Assembly (NCBI RefSeq): GCF_001522545.3
Contig: NC_031770.1
Coordinates: forward strand, 94,464,851-94,528,850
Length of the DNA: 64,000 nucleotides
Source: Parus major
Taxonomy: Eukaryota; Chordata; Aves; Passeriformes; Paridae
Direction: 5' to 3'
Shown: positions 13,001-26,105 of the stretch, in pieces
Position numbering within the stretch: the stretch's first letter is position 1
Layout of the letters: every line of letters begins with the position of its first letter
Notes under the pieces: generated by a model
What the model was told of the DNA's origin: nothing
Database searches by the model: none
Seen by the model: the letters and a program-made list of their open reading frames with translations, nothing else
Program-made: the position numbers and the translations under genes

Positions 13001-15051
13001 AAGGAAAAGTAATCAGATTCATAACCAAATATATTTAATTTGCCCTTTTCCTTCCTTTGGACCAAGGGACTGTGGAATTTCAGTTAACTCACTCCATACG
13101 GTAGGTAAAAATGCTGTTATGATAACATCAGATTCTGGGTTCCTGGTCACTTTACACAGAGCTCATTTCTTCCCAGACCTTCAAATTCCCTTTATTTGCT
13201 TCTTGAGTTCTTTTGCACTTTAGAGTTTTACTAGTATCTCAAAATACTCTAAAAGCTCTTTTGTTTCATTACAGTATTTGTCACCCTAATTCTATAAAGC
13301 CAAGTGGTTCTAATGCCTTTTGTTGACACATTAACCATTTCCATTCCCTCAACATTATTTAATTTCCTTTTAATTTCTTAATAAGTTTCTCACTCAGCAT
13401 TTTATATCCTGTAGAGAAATATCTTCAATTGCAATTAAGAAATTATCCCTAAAAAGATAGTTTCTGAATGCTCATATGAGAATTATGTAAACAAGGTTTC
13501 TCTGTTTTAGTCATGAAGATCTTTCACTGATTTTCTTCTTGGAAAAACTTGTACCATACTTCAGTTTTGTCTGGTTTGCCATAGTATCACAGCAGTGCAG
13601 TAGGTCTTTGCCATGCTGTTATACAGCCTTCAACAATTTATGCCTTTCATCAGTAGTAAATACATTTATAAGGCATGCTTTCATGATTTTACTTAATCTG
13701 TTCTAAAGATACATAGGTATCCTGGAGTTTTTTTTTGCTTAATTTAAATTGCATGGCCAGTCTCCAAGTGGTTCTTTTCACTCAGATTTTCTTAGTCCTC
13801 ATCCTTCAAAGAGAACATTCTCCTAGTTTAACATGGCTGATACTTTTTTTTTGTAACAATACAGGCAGGCAGGTAAGGTGTAGGTACTATTTATTTAATT
13901 ATTTTCAGTGTGCACAGTATATTCTCTACCATCCAAAGCCGCACTACTTTTCCAATAGACTGAAAATGCTTGCGTGGTAAACTGTGTCTAAGAGTGAGTC
14001 CCATTTTTGCCCAATGTTTGCTAATCAATTTCTTCATTTTTATTGGTAGGTTTTAATCTGCAATAAAAAACTACCCTTAGGTTTATCATATCACTTCCAT
14101 TTTATCAAGGTCATTTTTCTGAAAGATTATATTTTCTGTTCATTTGTCACAGCTCTTAAAAAAAATGAATCAAATGTTTTTCTTTTAGAGTTACATTCTC
14201 AGCTCTTGGTCTGAAAGAATTCAATTGCTTGAAAAAAAATCTCTGTAGTTGTTCTCCAACAACTTGCTTCATTGAAGTAATTTTTCTCTTCATTTTCTTT
14301 TTACAAAAAATGAGAAGAAATTTATATTTGGAAATTTTAGTTGCATGCTCCATCCTAATTTTCTCACATTCCTTTTTAATTCTGACATTCAAAACACACC
14401 CAGAATTATGTCCGTGTGGCAGGAAAACATGCCATCCAAATTCAAAAATTAAGAATTCAAACTGTGTGAAATAACCTCACAAGTATATACATGGGCAGAT
14501 TACTGGACATTATTGTTTGACTCTGGAATTTGGAAATTGCCAGAATTGTGTGCAGCTCTGCTTTAATTATCTGAACTGCAAATAAAATTGCAACCAAGGA
14601 AATGGGTGTTCCATTAAATATATATAGCATAAGGAAGAGAGGACATTTTGGTATCAGGCATGTGGGGGTTTTTTTATATTAAAATGTTTTGCAAACAATG
14701 TGGACATAGTAACTACCAATTTGTATCTGGCTGTTTTATATCACCTAGAAAAGCCAGGACCAGTAAAAAACACATAGGGAGGAATTTTCCAGAAAAATGC
14801 AACTCTTCAGAAAATTTCTTGTGTAGACAGACTTCTTGTGTCTGTCATTTTGAAGCATTATATACCAGACTTTAAAAGCTGAACTCTAGCACCTGACAGT
14901 ATAACCCAGCAGCATTCACTGTGTGCTGCTTGCAATCTGCAACCTGTAGGATTTTCCATCAGAAAACAACCTCCATCTAACAAAGCAACAGGCAGATGTA
15001 TTTTAAATACCCACAAAAAGGATACAGAGTTTTTAACCCAGGTAAGGTAGA

Positions 15052-15995
15052 GTTATAGAGTCATTAAAGTTGGAAGAGAGCCCCAAGATCACCCAGTCCA
15101 ACTGCCTACCCAGTTACTACTGTAACCACTAAACCATAACACCCAGCTCCAGGTCTGGATGACTCTTATAAACACCTCCAGGGATGGTGACTCCACCACC
15201 TCCCTGGGCAAGCTATTCCAGTGTCTGCCCATCCTAACAGTGACATTTTTTTCCTAATATCTAATCTGAATCTCGCCTGTCTCAGCCTAAGGTCATTTCC
15301 TCTTGTCCTCTCACTGCAGGCACAGCAGAAGAGATCAACCCTCACCTCACTGCAGTCTCTATTCAGGGATTTGTAGAGAGTGATGAGGTCCCCCCTGGGC
15401 CTCCTCTTCTTGAGATTAAACAAACCCAGCTGCCGGAGCTGTTCCTCACAGGACATGTTCTCTAGTCCTTCCACAAACCTTGTTGCCCTTCTCTGGACAC
15501 ACTCCAGTACCTCAACACCCCTTTTGAAGTGAGTTGGAGTGAGCCCATTGCTGGAGTCTGTCTAGCTCTCTCTGTAGAACCTTCCTGTCCTACTCAATCA
15601 AATCAATGCTCCCTCCCACCCAGCTTGGTATGATACACGAATTTACTGAGGGTGCACTCAAGCTCAATGTTCAGATCTTCAATAAAGATATTAAACAGGA
15701 CCAGCCCCAATACTGAACCCTTGGGAACACTGCTAGAGACAGCTGCCAGCCAGAGTTACCTCCATTCACCACAGCTCTCTGGACCCAGCTAGCCAGACAG
15801 TTTTTGCTCTTTGAAGAGCGTACCCATCCAGGCTGCCAACAGACAGTTGTTCTAAGAGAATGCTGTGGGAGATGGTGTCAAACACTTCACTGAAGTCTAG
15901 GTAGACTACATCCATAGCCTATCCCTCAATTAAACAGGTCATTTTGTCACAGGAGGACATCAGGTTGGTCAAGCAAGACCTTCCTTAGGTGGAAT
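15052..15995 (-). mobile_element. CR1 LINE fragment, about 0.94 kb, minus strand
   Basis: This is the largest CR1 copy in the window, inserted in reverse orientation, so its 3' end is at the left. The left edge carries the complement of the CR1 3' terminus (AGAGTCATTAAAGTTGGAAG at about 15057-15076). Reading leftward on the minus strand from 15474 gives a degraded reverse-transcriptase C-terminus with motifs [20 protein letters not shown] and RLDIRKK. The part to the right (15540-15995) matches upstream CR1 sequence, with the landmarks GGGTGCACTCAAGCTC, GATATTAAACAGGACC and CATCAGGTTGGTCAAGCA. Frameshifts and stops make it nonfunctional. Confidence 0.93.
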
Positions 15996-18900
15996 AAAAC
16001 TGCAGTTCCTCTGTGAACTCTAGTTAGTGAGAACAGTGAGAATGCAAACTGTTAAATGTCCTTGGGAGTTTCTTCACAGGAAACTCAAGAAACAGATTCC
16101 CATAATCAACTTCCACCTTGCTAAGGAGATCTTGCAATGGGAAATAGATACAGCTGTTCTAGTACTACGTGCAAGTGATTATTTAGATCACCCTACATGA
16201 AAATGAGTTAAGTGTACAACAGTCTACTCACACTGGGCACTCACCTTTAATTCCTAGACCTTCACAGTTGTTTACTGAGCATATTTCAGTTGATAACTAC
16301 AGCCAGCTGGGCGTGTGCATATAAATGATTGCTGTGCCTTATTTGATGAGTGGAAGTCATCATTAAGCTGTAATAGCTTGATTACCTGTGGCTGTTTATC
16401 TGTGAATCTATCCTTGGACTTTGCAGATCAAATAGATTAGTTCCACTGGAAGTGTGCTTCAGTGGTGGGTTTATAATTAAATAAAAAATATAAGAAATTT
16501 TCTACAAAATATTCTTAGTGTGCCAAGAGCAAACAAGTAGTTGTATTAAAAGTAAAGGAAAATAAGCACGCTTGATGTACTTGAAAAGTCTATTGAAATC
16601 CATCTCTTTTTTAACTCCAAGGATTTCTAATTATATCAAAATTACCCATTTATTTTGTACTCGTGGCAACATAATTATGTAGTGTAGGAAAGTCATACTT
16701 TAAGTTGTAGTATTGTCATATTTTCAAATGTGAAAGGACATTCAGAGCATTTGCCTGTTCAGCTGTATCATTGCTTATGTTTCTGTCTTTAAATGCATGC
16801 CTGACTCGTTTGTGTTGTTAAGCAGAGCCTTTGCCACTTACTCCTGGAGGCATTTCATCCTACACAATCCCTGTGCTGCTATGTCAGAAAACAAAGAGCC
16901 ACCATTTCTTATGTGCATTTTGTCTCAGATTTTTGAAAATGAGGGAGTTTTATGTTTAGACCTAGAAGAAAAGTGCTTTCCTTCCTTGAATCAAAACTGA
17001 AACAAAAAGGGGCAAATATTCTTTTCCAATCCAAAGAGTTCATATGTATCTGAAAGTTATCTTAAAGGGGGGAAAAACCCCTTTAATTTAGCACAGTGTT
17101 CCTAAATATTTTCTGCATTCCCCCAAGCCTCCATGAATTGGTCAAATAGGATTACAAGAACTCTAAATGTTCCAGCAAGTAAGTGTGGCTTAAACCTGTC
17201 TTTTACACACACAGGGTGAAATAAAGGTATGATTCTCAACTGTTACAAGGGAAGGGGGATGAGTATTTATAGAGAAATATATTCTAATTTGATTTTTTTT
17301 TTCTTCTACTTTTTTTGGTCATCTACACTTTTGTTGGCTTTTTTTCCTAGTTGAACTGTTCTACCCACACACAAAAAAAATGTTTTTCTGATACTCTAAC
17401 ATTAATTATAAGCTGAATTTGGAGGAGTACTTACTGGGATGAATTAACAAAGTAGATTTCCGTGCATCCCAGCACAACTGTTGTGCATCTGGCACTGCCT
17501 CCCAACCAGCAATCAATCTGTCCAAGTCCAGACGGCAGAGACTTGAGGCTTCGGGATCCAGCACTTGGGGAATTCTCAGCCTGTCAGTTTTCTTGCCACC
17601 ACGCTTCATTTCAGAAAACAGGCCCTGGATTATAAAGATGTTTCCAAGTTCTCTTTTAATAGCAGCAGAGCTTTGGGGGTAACCAGTCAAAAACTGAGAA
17701 ATACCCTTTTTTCATTAAAAATCCCCATACTACAGATCAGGGCAGAAGCAAATTCACTGTTATGAAGTCCTGGAAATGAGCGGTGCCTGAATCTCCTCTT
17801 TGTGTTCCCTGATCGTGCTGGTTCCATATGATTCCATGATTTTAGCTGAGTGTCCTCAGCTTCTTATCACCATGATGATCACAGGACCCACCACTGTTGA
17901 AAATTCTGTCTGTTCATGGCAAAGACGTAGAGCTGGGCTAATTCACTGCCTACAATTTGTGCAGTTGTCTCTTGTTCACCTTGTAAAGGCAACAACATGC
18001 TAATTTTAAGTATATGAGTAGAGACCAGTCTTCTGGAGCAGCTTGTCATTTAGTTTCAAACATAATTAATTTTTTTCGTGAGAAAAGAGTAGTTGTGATG
18101 CAATACATGATTACAATCATAAATGCAAAACTTATGTAAAAACCATTTTGTAAATGAGATAGCTGCATTCACAAGGCTCTTGTCTGTAGAACACAAAGCT
18201 CTGCAAAAGCACATATAAGTACTTGTAACCACCTTTTATGCACAGCTAACTTACTGCTGTTGAATCATTTTCTTTATGCCGTAGTTGTGGCAGTGTTTGA
18301 AATAAAGAGCAGGAGCACATGCTCTGTTCCATGAACCTTTAGGTACACCACTGATAATTAAAAGTAATTTTAAATATTAATTCAGTGGTGGGAAAAGAAT
18401 ACGTTTAAACTGTAAAAGCACTCACTCAAATGAAAAACTTGGGATGTGAACAGAAAACAAACAAAAAAAGCAAACTAATGAACTCAACTGGAACAGCATG
18501 GAAGCAGGTGCTTGGGAATACACTGACTCCTGAGAAGCTGTTCAGCAGCATGCATGGTTACAAATGAGAAGTAAAAGAATTATTCAACAATTACTTGTTG
18601 AGTAACAACAGTGTGAGCAGAAATACTGCTCAATTGTTATGAAACAGTGGTCCTATCAGAGAAAGTGAAACCTTTGGGTTTCAGTTCCCTTTTTGTGCTT
18701 GTGAGTGATTTTGCAAGTGCAAGTACTTTCTATATCTCTTTTAGAAGCATGCAAGTGCATAACTCACTGCCCTGTTCCTCAGATTATAATATTAATTATG
18801 AAAACATTTTCTCAGAGGATGCAATTCCATTCTCAAAGAGGTCAAATCACTGGTGGTTCACTGAAAATTTTCTCATTTCATTCCTCTGAATTCACTTTTC

Positions 18901-21900
18901 CCACAGCAGGTGTCTGTTCACTGGATGTATTTCTGCCATTTACTGTATTTTTTCACTGAGCATCTTTGAGTGCTTGGGTTTTTTGCATATCTTGTCTAGT
19001 GCCTTTGGAAAACAAATTTTGTGTTCTGTTAATCAATTTAATCAAAACTTCTTATTTACAACCAATATTTTGGAGTTCTTAAGTCTCTTAAAGACAGATG
19101 GAGATAGGAGTTTTAGCCGTATTTGGAATTTTCTGATAGCTTACTATATTGACAATACAAAATGTCAGTTATTTCAAATTTTGTACACTGACTGCATCAG
19201 GTGTACATAAATTATTAATTATTCATGCTTATTGCATTCTCTTCATCCAAGACATTAAAAAATTGAGTATTTGTTATATAAGCCATGATTTTTTTAAAAA
19301 GGAAATATCAATTCATAAATTGTTACATGTTCAGTTCTGTATTTATCTTTGTATCCACTGGAAAGTAAATTTAAAAAAAATATTTTGCAATGACATTGGG
19401 GATGTCAACTTTAATTTAACTATTTTGGCGTATTTTGTGGTATGTTAGTTGAGTTGCAGTCTGTTAGTTTCAATAGAAACATGACCAGTTACTTATGTTG
19501 ATAGAGACAACAATCTATAAATCACTTATGATTTAAAGCAAGGTATTTAAGGTTCTTGGGATGTTCTCAGGTTATACTTAGCTGTAAGAAATGGAGATGA
19601 CTTTATTCTTTCTGAAAGTGCTAACGGAAAAGAAGGGAAAGCTACTTGACTTTTTTTTGAAAAAACTAGTTGTTATGTGTCCTTGAAATTTGTGTAATTT
19701 CAACACAACAAGTACATGCATTCCTACATGTACTTTCTTATCAATATTCCCAGGAATTACTATCCTAAATACCACAGTTTGTCCAGTGTGGGTGGCAAGC
19801 ACCATCAGTGGCTGAGCATCCCACAGTACATCTGTGGGAATTTCCATCCCAAAATAATCAGTTTGAAATGCGCAGCTGATGCTTCTCCGCCCCTCCATCA
19901 TGCAATCTTGTTTGCAAATTGAAAGGCAATTGCCACTTCTTGGTGAAAACTTGCAAGAATATGTGATGGAGGAGAAGTGTGGAGATTTTTAATGAAATCA
20001 GTGCTTTTCTCCAGTGTGTAAGCGTCATTGACAATGATGTCCAGAGTGTCGTATTCTGATCAGTAACCCTCAGTGTGGCATAAGTCTGACTCCTGGCTAC
20101 TGTTGTTCATGGAAAAAAAGGTGTATATTTCAGATATTCCTTTTAATGTTTTTTTCACCCAAAGAAGAAAAGATGTGTAGACACTTTATAGGAAATGTTT
20201 CAAACCACTTCCAGACATGTCTTTGAAAGTCAGTGAGCATTGGCAGAATTCCTTAAGAACTCAGGGCTTTAGGATTAAATATTCAGTGGTGACATTAATA
20301 CTCAGGTATTCCCCTCTAATTGCCATTTGTTCTTATTCATACCCTGTAAATCTTACTGAAAAGGAAAGATCGTATTTTCTTCAGTAACTCACATAAGTTT
20401 TTAACAATTAAGTATATTTCAGTCTATGGAACAGGGAAAAAAGTGATCTACAGCAGGTAACTGGCACAAGATTTGCTGTTTTAAAATTTTACACAATGTG
20501 ATCTCAGAAATTCTTTTTGGAAGAATATTTGAATTAGTATACTCTATTGCAGCCAGTAACTATTCATTATTAATTTTTTCCTGACAGTTCACTACCTCTA
20601 TCCCAAAAATGCATTAGTTCAGCAGTTCATAATAGATCCAAACCTAAATAGGTGTCAAAATTCTATATAGACACATAAAGACTGAATGCTGTCTATCTTT
20701 GCCATGTGGTAATTAAGTATTTGTCGAAGATCTTTGGTGTTTTTCATATTACAGGTTTCTTTCCTTTTTGAAGGAAGGTGGTACTGAGGGCTAGAATGCA
20801 ACAAAATGAGTCCATATATGTGATCATCTTAGTATAGGGAACTATTTGCAGGTAGCCCTGCTATGATCAAAATAAAATGAACAAAATTTTTTTATACTCA
20901 TAGTGTTTCACATTTTAGTGGTATTCATTATATATTTTACTACACATTTTATGTGTTTCAGTTGGCAAATTAAAAAAAGACATCTGAAATGCAGCATTTT
21001 TTTGTGTGTGCAGCTTTGCTTTTGTTTCTTTTTTATTGGAAATGCAGCCTCTCAACATGTGCATGATTATAGATTTGCATAGTGTAAAATTACTGTAATT
21101 TTATCTGTTCAGGAAGTCAGATAGGGATTTAATAGGTAGTAAAAATTAAACTTGGAAGTACTATAAAGGCAGAGTGTATATATTTTGCACTTTTAAATAA
21201 CCTTTTATAACAAGAATCTATTATCGTACAGTATACTGTAATTCCACTTTGTAGTGATACTCTTGCTATTGTCACAGTATTGTCTTTAAATCTGTATATG
21301 AATGGTTTGTATATGTTCACACTTCAGAAGTGATTTCTACAATGGAATATGTGCTCCTTGTCACTGTTATTAGCATCCAACTGGAGAAATATTCACCAAT
21401 TATTTTTTTTATAAATTATGAATGTACAGTGTAAATTATCAAATCAAATATTGTAGCAATGAAGAGATGCACTTTAAAAATGTATAAGTGTATATCTCCA
21501 AGAGTGTTATTTTGTATAGATGTTTTTGAATAAATAATTTATTGCTCATTAGTGGGGTTTTTTGTCATTTATGAAATAAATATAAGGTATTTGATAGCAG
21601 CTATTTGAATTTTATATTTTATCATCAGTGATTTTAGTGTGTTTCTTACTTTTTAAAATTAAGGTTTTGTAACTAGAATACTAAAGGACTTAGTTGCATT
21701 TTCCTTTTCATTCAATGAATCGTTGTTAGCTTGATCTTGTTGCTGTGAGGAAGCAACTCAAGCAAGATGTGACCTATGATCAGCCCCCAGTCCTTTTAGT
21801 TATAAGCCAGCGAAAAGACATTGCCACAGCATCTTCTTTTAGTCATCAAGACCAATTTGGCCATGGAAATCAAGATATGGAGGAGGACATGGAAAGTAAT

Positions 21901-22729
21901 TGGAAGCATTTCCATTTTTATGCAGCCAGTATAAATGCAGCCAGTAAGTATTTACTGAAAGGCATAATGACCACCATATACATTTGCTTCAGTGAGAGAT
22001 CAGTACTGAAATTCTGAATTGAAGAGTACTAAACAGCAAAATGTCTTCAGCCTTCAAAGCTGGGCATGATTCAGATTTGTGATCTAAGATTTCTTCTAGA
22101 TTTTTTTCTTGCTTTACTAACAGAGAAAAAATATGGCACATTAGGACCAAGTCGGCTGTACCAGGCAGATGTTTGGAAAATGAGACTTCATAGAAGTTTT
22201 ATAAAGAGAGATTTTTTTCTTTTTTAATTTCTTCTAGTATATCTAGCTTGTACGAAGAAAACACATCTATATTCTGAAGGAAAAGTATAAATCCTGAATT
22301 TAAACCTAAAAGAAAAACAATATGTGCTTGTAATAGAGCTGGACTTACTCTCTTAGAAAATAATGATAGCAGTGTCATCAAAGACAACCTGTAAGTTGTC
22401 TTTAAGTTAACACATTTCAGTCACCCATCCTCTTAGTCTTTCAGTCCAGAGGTATCCTAGTATCACAAAACTGAATCTGAAGTAAGACTTAAACAACTAA
22501 ACTGACAGCACAGAATGAAAAAGCAATCGCAAAAAAAGCCTTTTGTCCATAGAGGCCTATAAATCTTTGCACATCCTTAATGCAACCAATTTCCCACATA
22601 TTCTTAAGTGTTCTACATGTAGGCAGAGCCCAGCTAGGAGGAAGGCTGCTTGGTCCACAGAAAGGCTTGATACTACAGTGCATTTTTAGTCTGTCTCCCT
22701 GGAAGATGACATGGAAGCTGCAATTTCTA

Positions 22730-23330
22730 TTTAAATATGTACTGGCAGGTGGGGGAAAGCAGAGTAACACCAACATTTAACTGCCCATTGATTACAGCAC
22801 TGGGCCCGAGGGGAAGATGTTCTTTTAGCAAGAGAGCTCCTAGAGCAGACAAATTTTTAGACGCCTGCCTGTTCCTGTTCTCTGCGCAGAAGAGGCAGCA
22901 GGGGAGAGAGTGTGTACCTGTGTTGTGGGTGGCAATCTGGCATTTTAAGTTCAGCAGTCCCTCCAGAGGTTGAGTTCAGTGTCTGGCCTGGGGGGACCAA
23001 CAGGGCAGGAAGGACAGGGGGACAGGGCAGGCAGCTGGGGGGCTGTGTACTCATTCCTTAGGCATCGACTTCTCTCTGCATGTGCCCGAGCCCTTGAGTG
23101 CAATATCCTAGCTGCCTTTATTATCTCAGGAGGCTGCTGTGAATAGCAGCACTTTCTGGCCTCCTGCTGAGGTTGTGCCACTGTGGAGGGGAGGTGGCAG
23201 ATTTGCTGGAGAGGGAAAGTAAGAACAGATGAAAGTGCAAGCAGGCAGGGCTGTCACCTGGGGAGGTGTAATCCTGAGCTCTGGTTCTGGAGAGAAATAT
23301 GCAGAGATGTGAGGAAGGTCTCATTTATGT
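22730..23330. other. GC- and G-rich block in the spacer
   Basis: This block of about 600 bases is clearly richer in G and C than the surrounding AT-rich DNA. It includes a cluster of G-runs at 22990-23042. Several overlapping ORFs appear on both strands simply because stop codons are rarer here, and none resembles a known protein. I do not recognise it as a repeat. It could be a regulatory element, a noncoding exon or an unrecognised retroelement fragment. Confidence 0.4.
22990..23042 (+). repeat. G-run cluster, G-quadruplex candidate
   Basis: G-runs of 6, 3, 5, 3 and 6 bases lie at 22990-22995, 23003-23005, 23017-23021, 23025-23027 and 23037-23042. The loops are 7, 11, 3 and 9 bases, longer than in the 71-94 cluster, so any quadruplex would be less stable. 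Confidence 0.55.
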
Positions 23331-23537
23331 GCAGCTTAAAGTGCATTTTACTATGACATATTCGACTTTTTCACTTCCCCATAGTAGTAAATTGTGCTTT
23401 TCATGGCAATAGATGTAATTGCTTTGCACTAAATTATATTAACTATTTCAGGTGGTTTATTCTACTTCATGCTTGGAATGACAGAGCTGAATTACTTTCT
23501 GCAGTATGTAGTTCAAAAGAGAAGATTCCTAGTTATT

Positions 23538-23550
23538 GGGGGGGGGGGGG
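23538..23550 (+). repeat. Homopolymeric G tract, 13 bases
   Basis: Thirteen consecutive G residues are followed by AAAAGG. Such tracts are length-unstable and are also error-prone in sequencing, so the exact length may not be reliable. Confidence 0.85.
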
Positions 23551-24149
23551 AAAAGGTGTTTTTTCAACTGCAAAAAAACCATTAAGACAGTGGCAAATTT
23601 TCAAGTATTAGCATTTATTCTTTTCTTATGATTTTTAATACTGGTTGGGGATGGATGTAAATTTAGTGATTTTTGCAAATGAAAGAAGCTGTTATTCACA
23701 GCTAATTTTTATGAAACTAGGTTGTACTCAGTCTGCACTGCAGCCCATGACCTGGGGCTAGCATCATTGCACCTGACAGAGAAATGGGTGGGTTAATTTT
23801 TAAGTACCCAAAGAGAAGAGGTTGTTTTCCTTTTCTCTCTTCTGAGAGCTGGACTTTGTTGTTCATATGCAGCCTTATTTAATGATTCAGGTGCAGCTTT
23901 TGTGCATCCAAAGGGGGAACTTTACTTGATAGTCTCAAAAGTAGTCCAAGTAGAGCTTGTTCTGTGTCTCTGCCATCTGTGAAATTCCCATTGCATGAAG
24001 TGCTTATTGCCTACCCAGCACAAAGGATTTTAAAGCATGTAAATCCCTCCTTGTTCTATACAAAATTGTGATGGAATTCAAAAGAATGGTTTAGTGACAA
24101 TCAAAAGACCCACAAGAGAAGAACTAAGCTAAGGACAAAGAACATTAAG

Positions 24150-24200
24150 CAAAGCAGGGAGGGAGGAGGAGAGGGAGGGAGAGGTAGAGGTAGAAAGGCT
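24150..24200 (+). repeat. Homopurine G/A tract
   Basis: An almost pure purine stretch with GGGAGGG units at 24157-24163 and 24173-24179. Polypurine tracts like this can form triplex (H-DNA) or weak quadruplex structures. Confidence 0.7.
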
Positions 24201-26020
24201 GAACAGTTGGAGGGTGGGGGCATAAGGACAGGTTGGAAACTGCAAATAGAATGTGAGATCTGAAAGGGGGGGGCATACATGATGACACTGAGGGACATAA
24301 AGGTTGGAGAGCTAAGAGATGTAGGGAGGGTGTCTTTGCATGGAAAATTGGCCAATGCCTGTACCTTTGGTTGAGAATTAAGAGGGGTGGTCCCTCTCAT
24401 ATCAATACTGAGCATTTGGAGGTGTGTTACTCGGGTGAAGGGGCAGGAAGTAGGATGAAAACGCTGATATGAGCTGGGTCAAAAGGCACTGTCAGGTAAG
24501 ACATTTCCTGGTGATGCAGGTAAGTTGATAGAGTTTGTTACATGCATAAAGTTACTCAAAATTAATAGAGAAAGATCACAACTGGAAAGAAGGACCTTAA
24601 AAGGTTATGGTCTCATATTTTAATTTCTTGACCAGAATATTTAAATTTTATCAATTTTCATAGTTATTTTGTTGTAATCTGTGCTCTTATCCACTCACTT
24701 AGACATTAGGTGTACTCACTTTAAGGAAAGGCTGAGACAGTTACATCTCAAAGTTTTGATCAATGTGGGGAACACAGAAAGGTGAAACTTCATGAGATAA
24801 ATGAGATCAAGGTAAAATACAGCTGGAAAGAAAAGAGGAGAAAGTTACTGAAGGTTTCAGCAGAAAGTAGTGAGGAAAAGCAAAATCAGAGCAGTCAGTT
24901 AAGGATACAGACAGCTAAGCTGCCTGAACCTATTGCTTTACACACATGGGTCAGGTTAACACTGACTCATCAAGCAGGTTTAAATGACAAACCACAACTT
25001 CATTTTTGCAAAAATATTGTATCTAAGCATATCCAAAGCCTCTTAAATAACTGTTGTTTGCCATTTTGTTCTTACCTGTTTAATTCTCTGAGCATTTTGT
25101 TCTTGAGAAATACCGTAATTGATCAATACAAAATATTCTGAAATATAAAAAAATAATATTATCATGTTACTAATAACATTTTCAATTGAGGAACTTTCAC
25201 ATTTCTGTAAGAGAGCCCATGTAACTACAACATCTTGTTCCTGTGCCTCTTAAGCCTTCTAACATTTTCTAGAACATCATCTGGCCTCCAGACCTCAGAT
25301 ACAAAGTCTTCAGTACCCAAAACTGGGCAAACCAGTCAGTTCACTGCATAGGATTAGCCACAAAGTGTTTGGGTCTTAATGGCAAGAGATAAGTTCTCAG
25401 TCTTCTGCAGCCTCTTCTTCTTGAATTCCCACATTGAATCTATATATCCCTGGCATTCTCAGGGCTAAAGGAGCATGTGTACACCTGTGCAAGGTTGTAC
25501 ATACTGGCATAGCTATAGATTCATGTACATCTCCTTCCTGTCTCTTAGAGGAACATTCCTGCATCTTCTTTCCTGCAGCCAAGATGGGACATCTGTTAAA
25601 CCATTACCCAGACCTGGCAAAAGTACTATTTTAGAAAGAATGTTATGGCACAAGCAGTGGAGTGCAAAAGTCATCACAAACTATGGTCCCTGTGGGGCTC
25701 TAGCCATCTGCTTGCTAATTATGTATACCACAGCCTGGCTGTTGCACAGAAAACAAACTTTGCTGCTGGCAGATTTGTTCTGCCATATAATTGCTGTGAC
25801 TGGCACAGGCAGAATTCCAGGAAAGTTATGTCTTTTTCTGCCCATTGCTGTTGCCATTTTTGTGTGTTCCCCCTTGAAAGGATCCACCTGTTCTTTCTGC
25901 CTCCCTGTACCTTGTTCTAGCCTTCTTGCATCTGCCTTTCCCAGACTGCTAATTTCTCTCTCTCTGACAGTTAAAGTACATCACATTACCTAAGACATGT
26001 TTGTTATGTGGTGAGAACTT

Positions 26021-26105
26021 CATATTAAGCTAAGGTTGATATAGCAATGAAGTATTTAGTATATTTGTGCATATTGAGCTAGTGTTGATATATCAGTGTG
26101 TAGTT
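26021..26105. repeat. Degenerate 49-bp tandem duplication
   Basis: CATATTAAGCTAAGGTTGAT at 26021-26040 recurs with substitutions as CATATTGAGCTAGTGTTGAT at 26070-26089, giving a period of 49 bases. The similarity continues for about ten more bases. It is noncoding. Confidence 0.6.

Noticed and set aside
15166..15474. 102-codon minus-strand ORF as a host gene
   Set aside because: Its motifs are those of the CR1 reverse-transcriptase C-terminus; it is a dead retroposon fragment.
24782..25141. 119-codon ORF in the spacer
   Set aside because: No family resemblance, Lys/Leu-rich low-complexity composition, no splice context or conserved motif.
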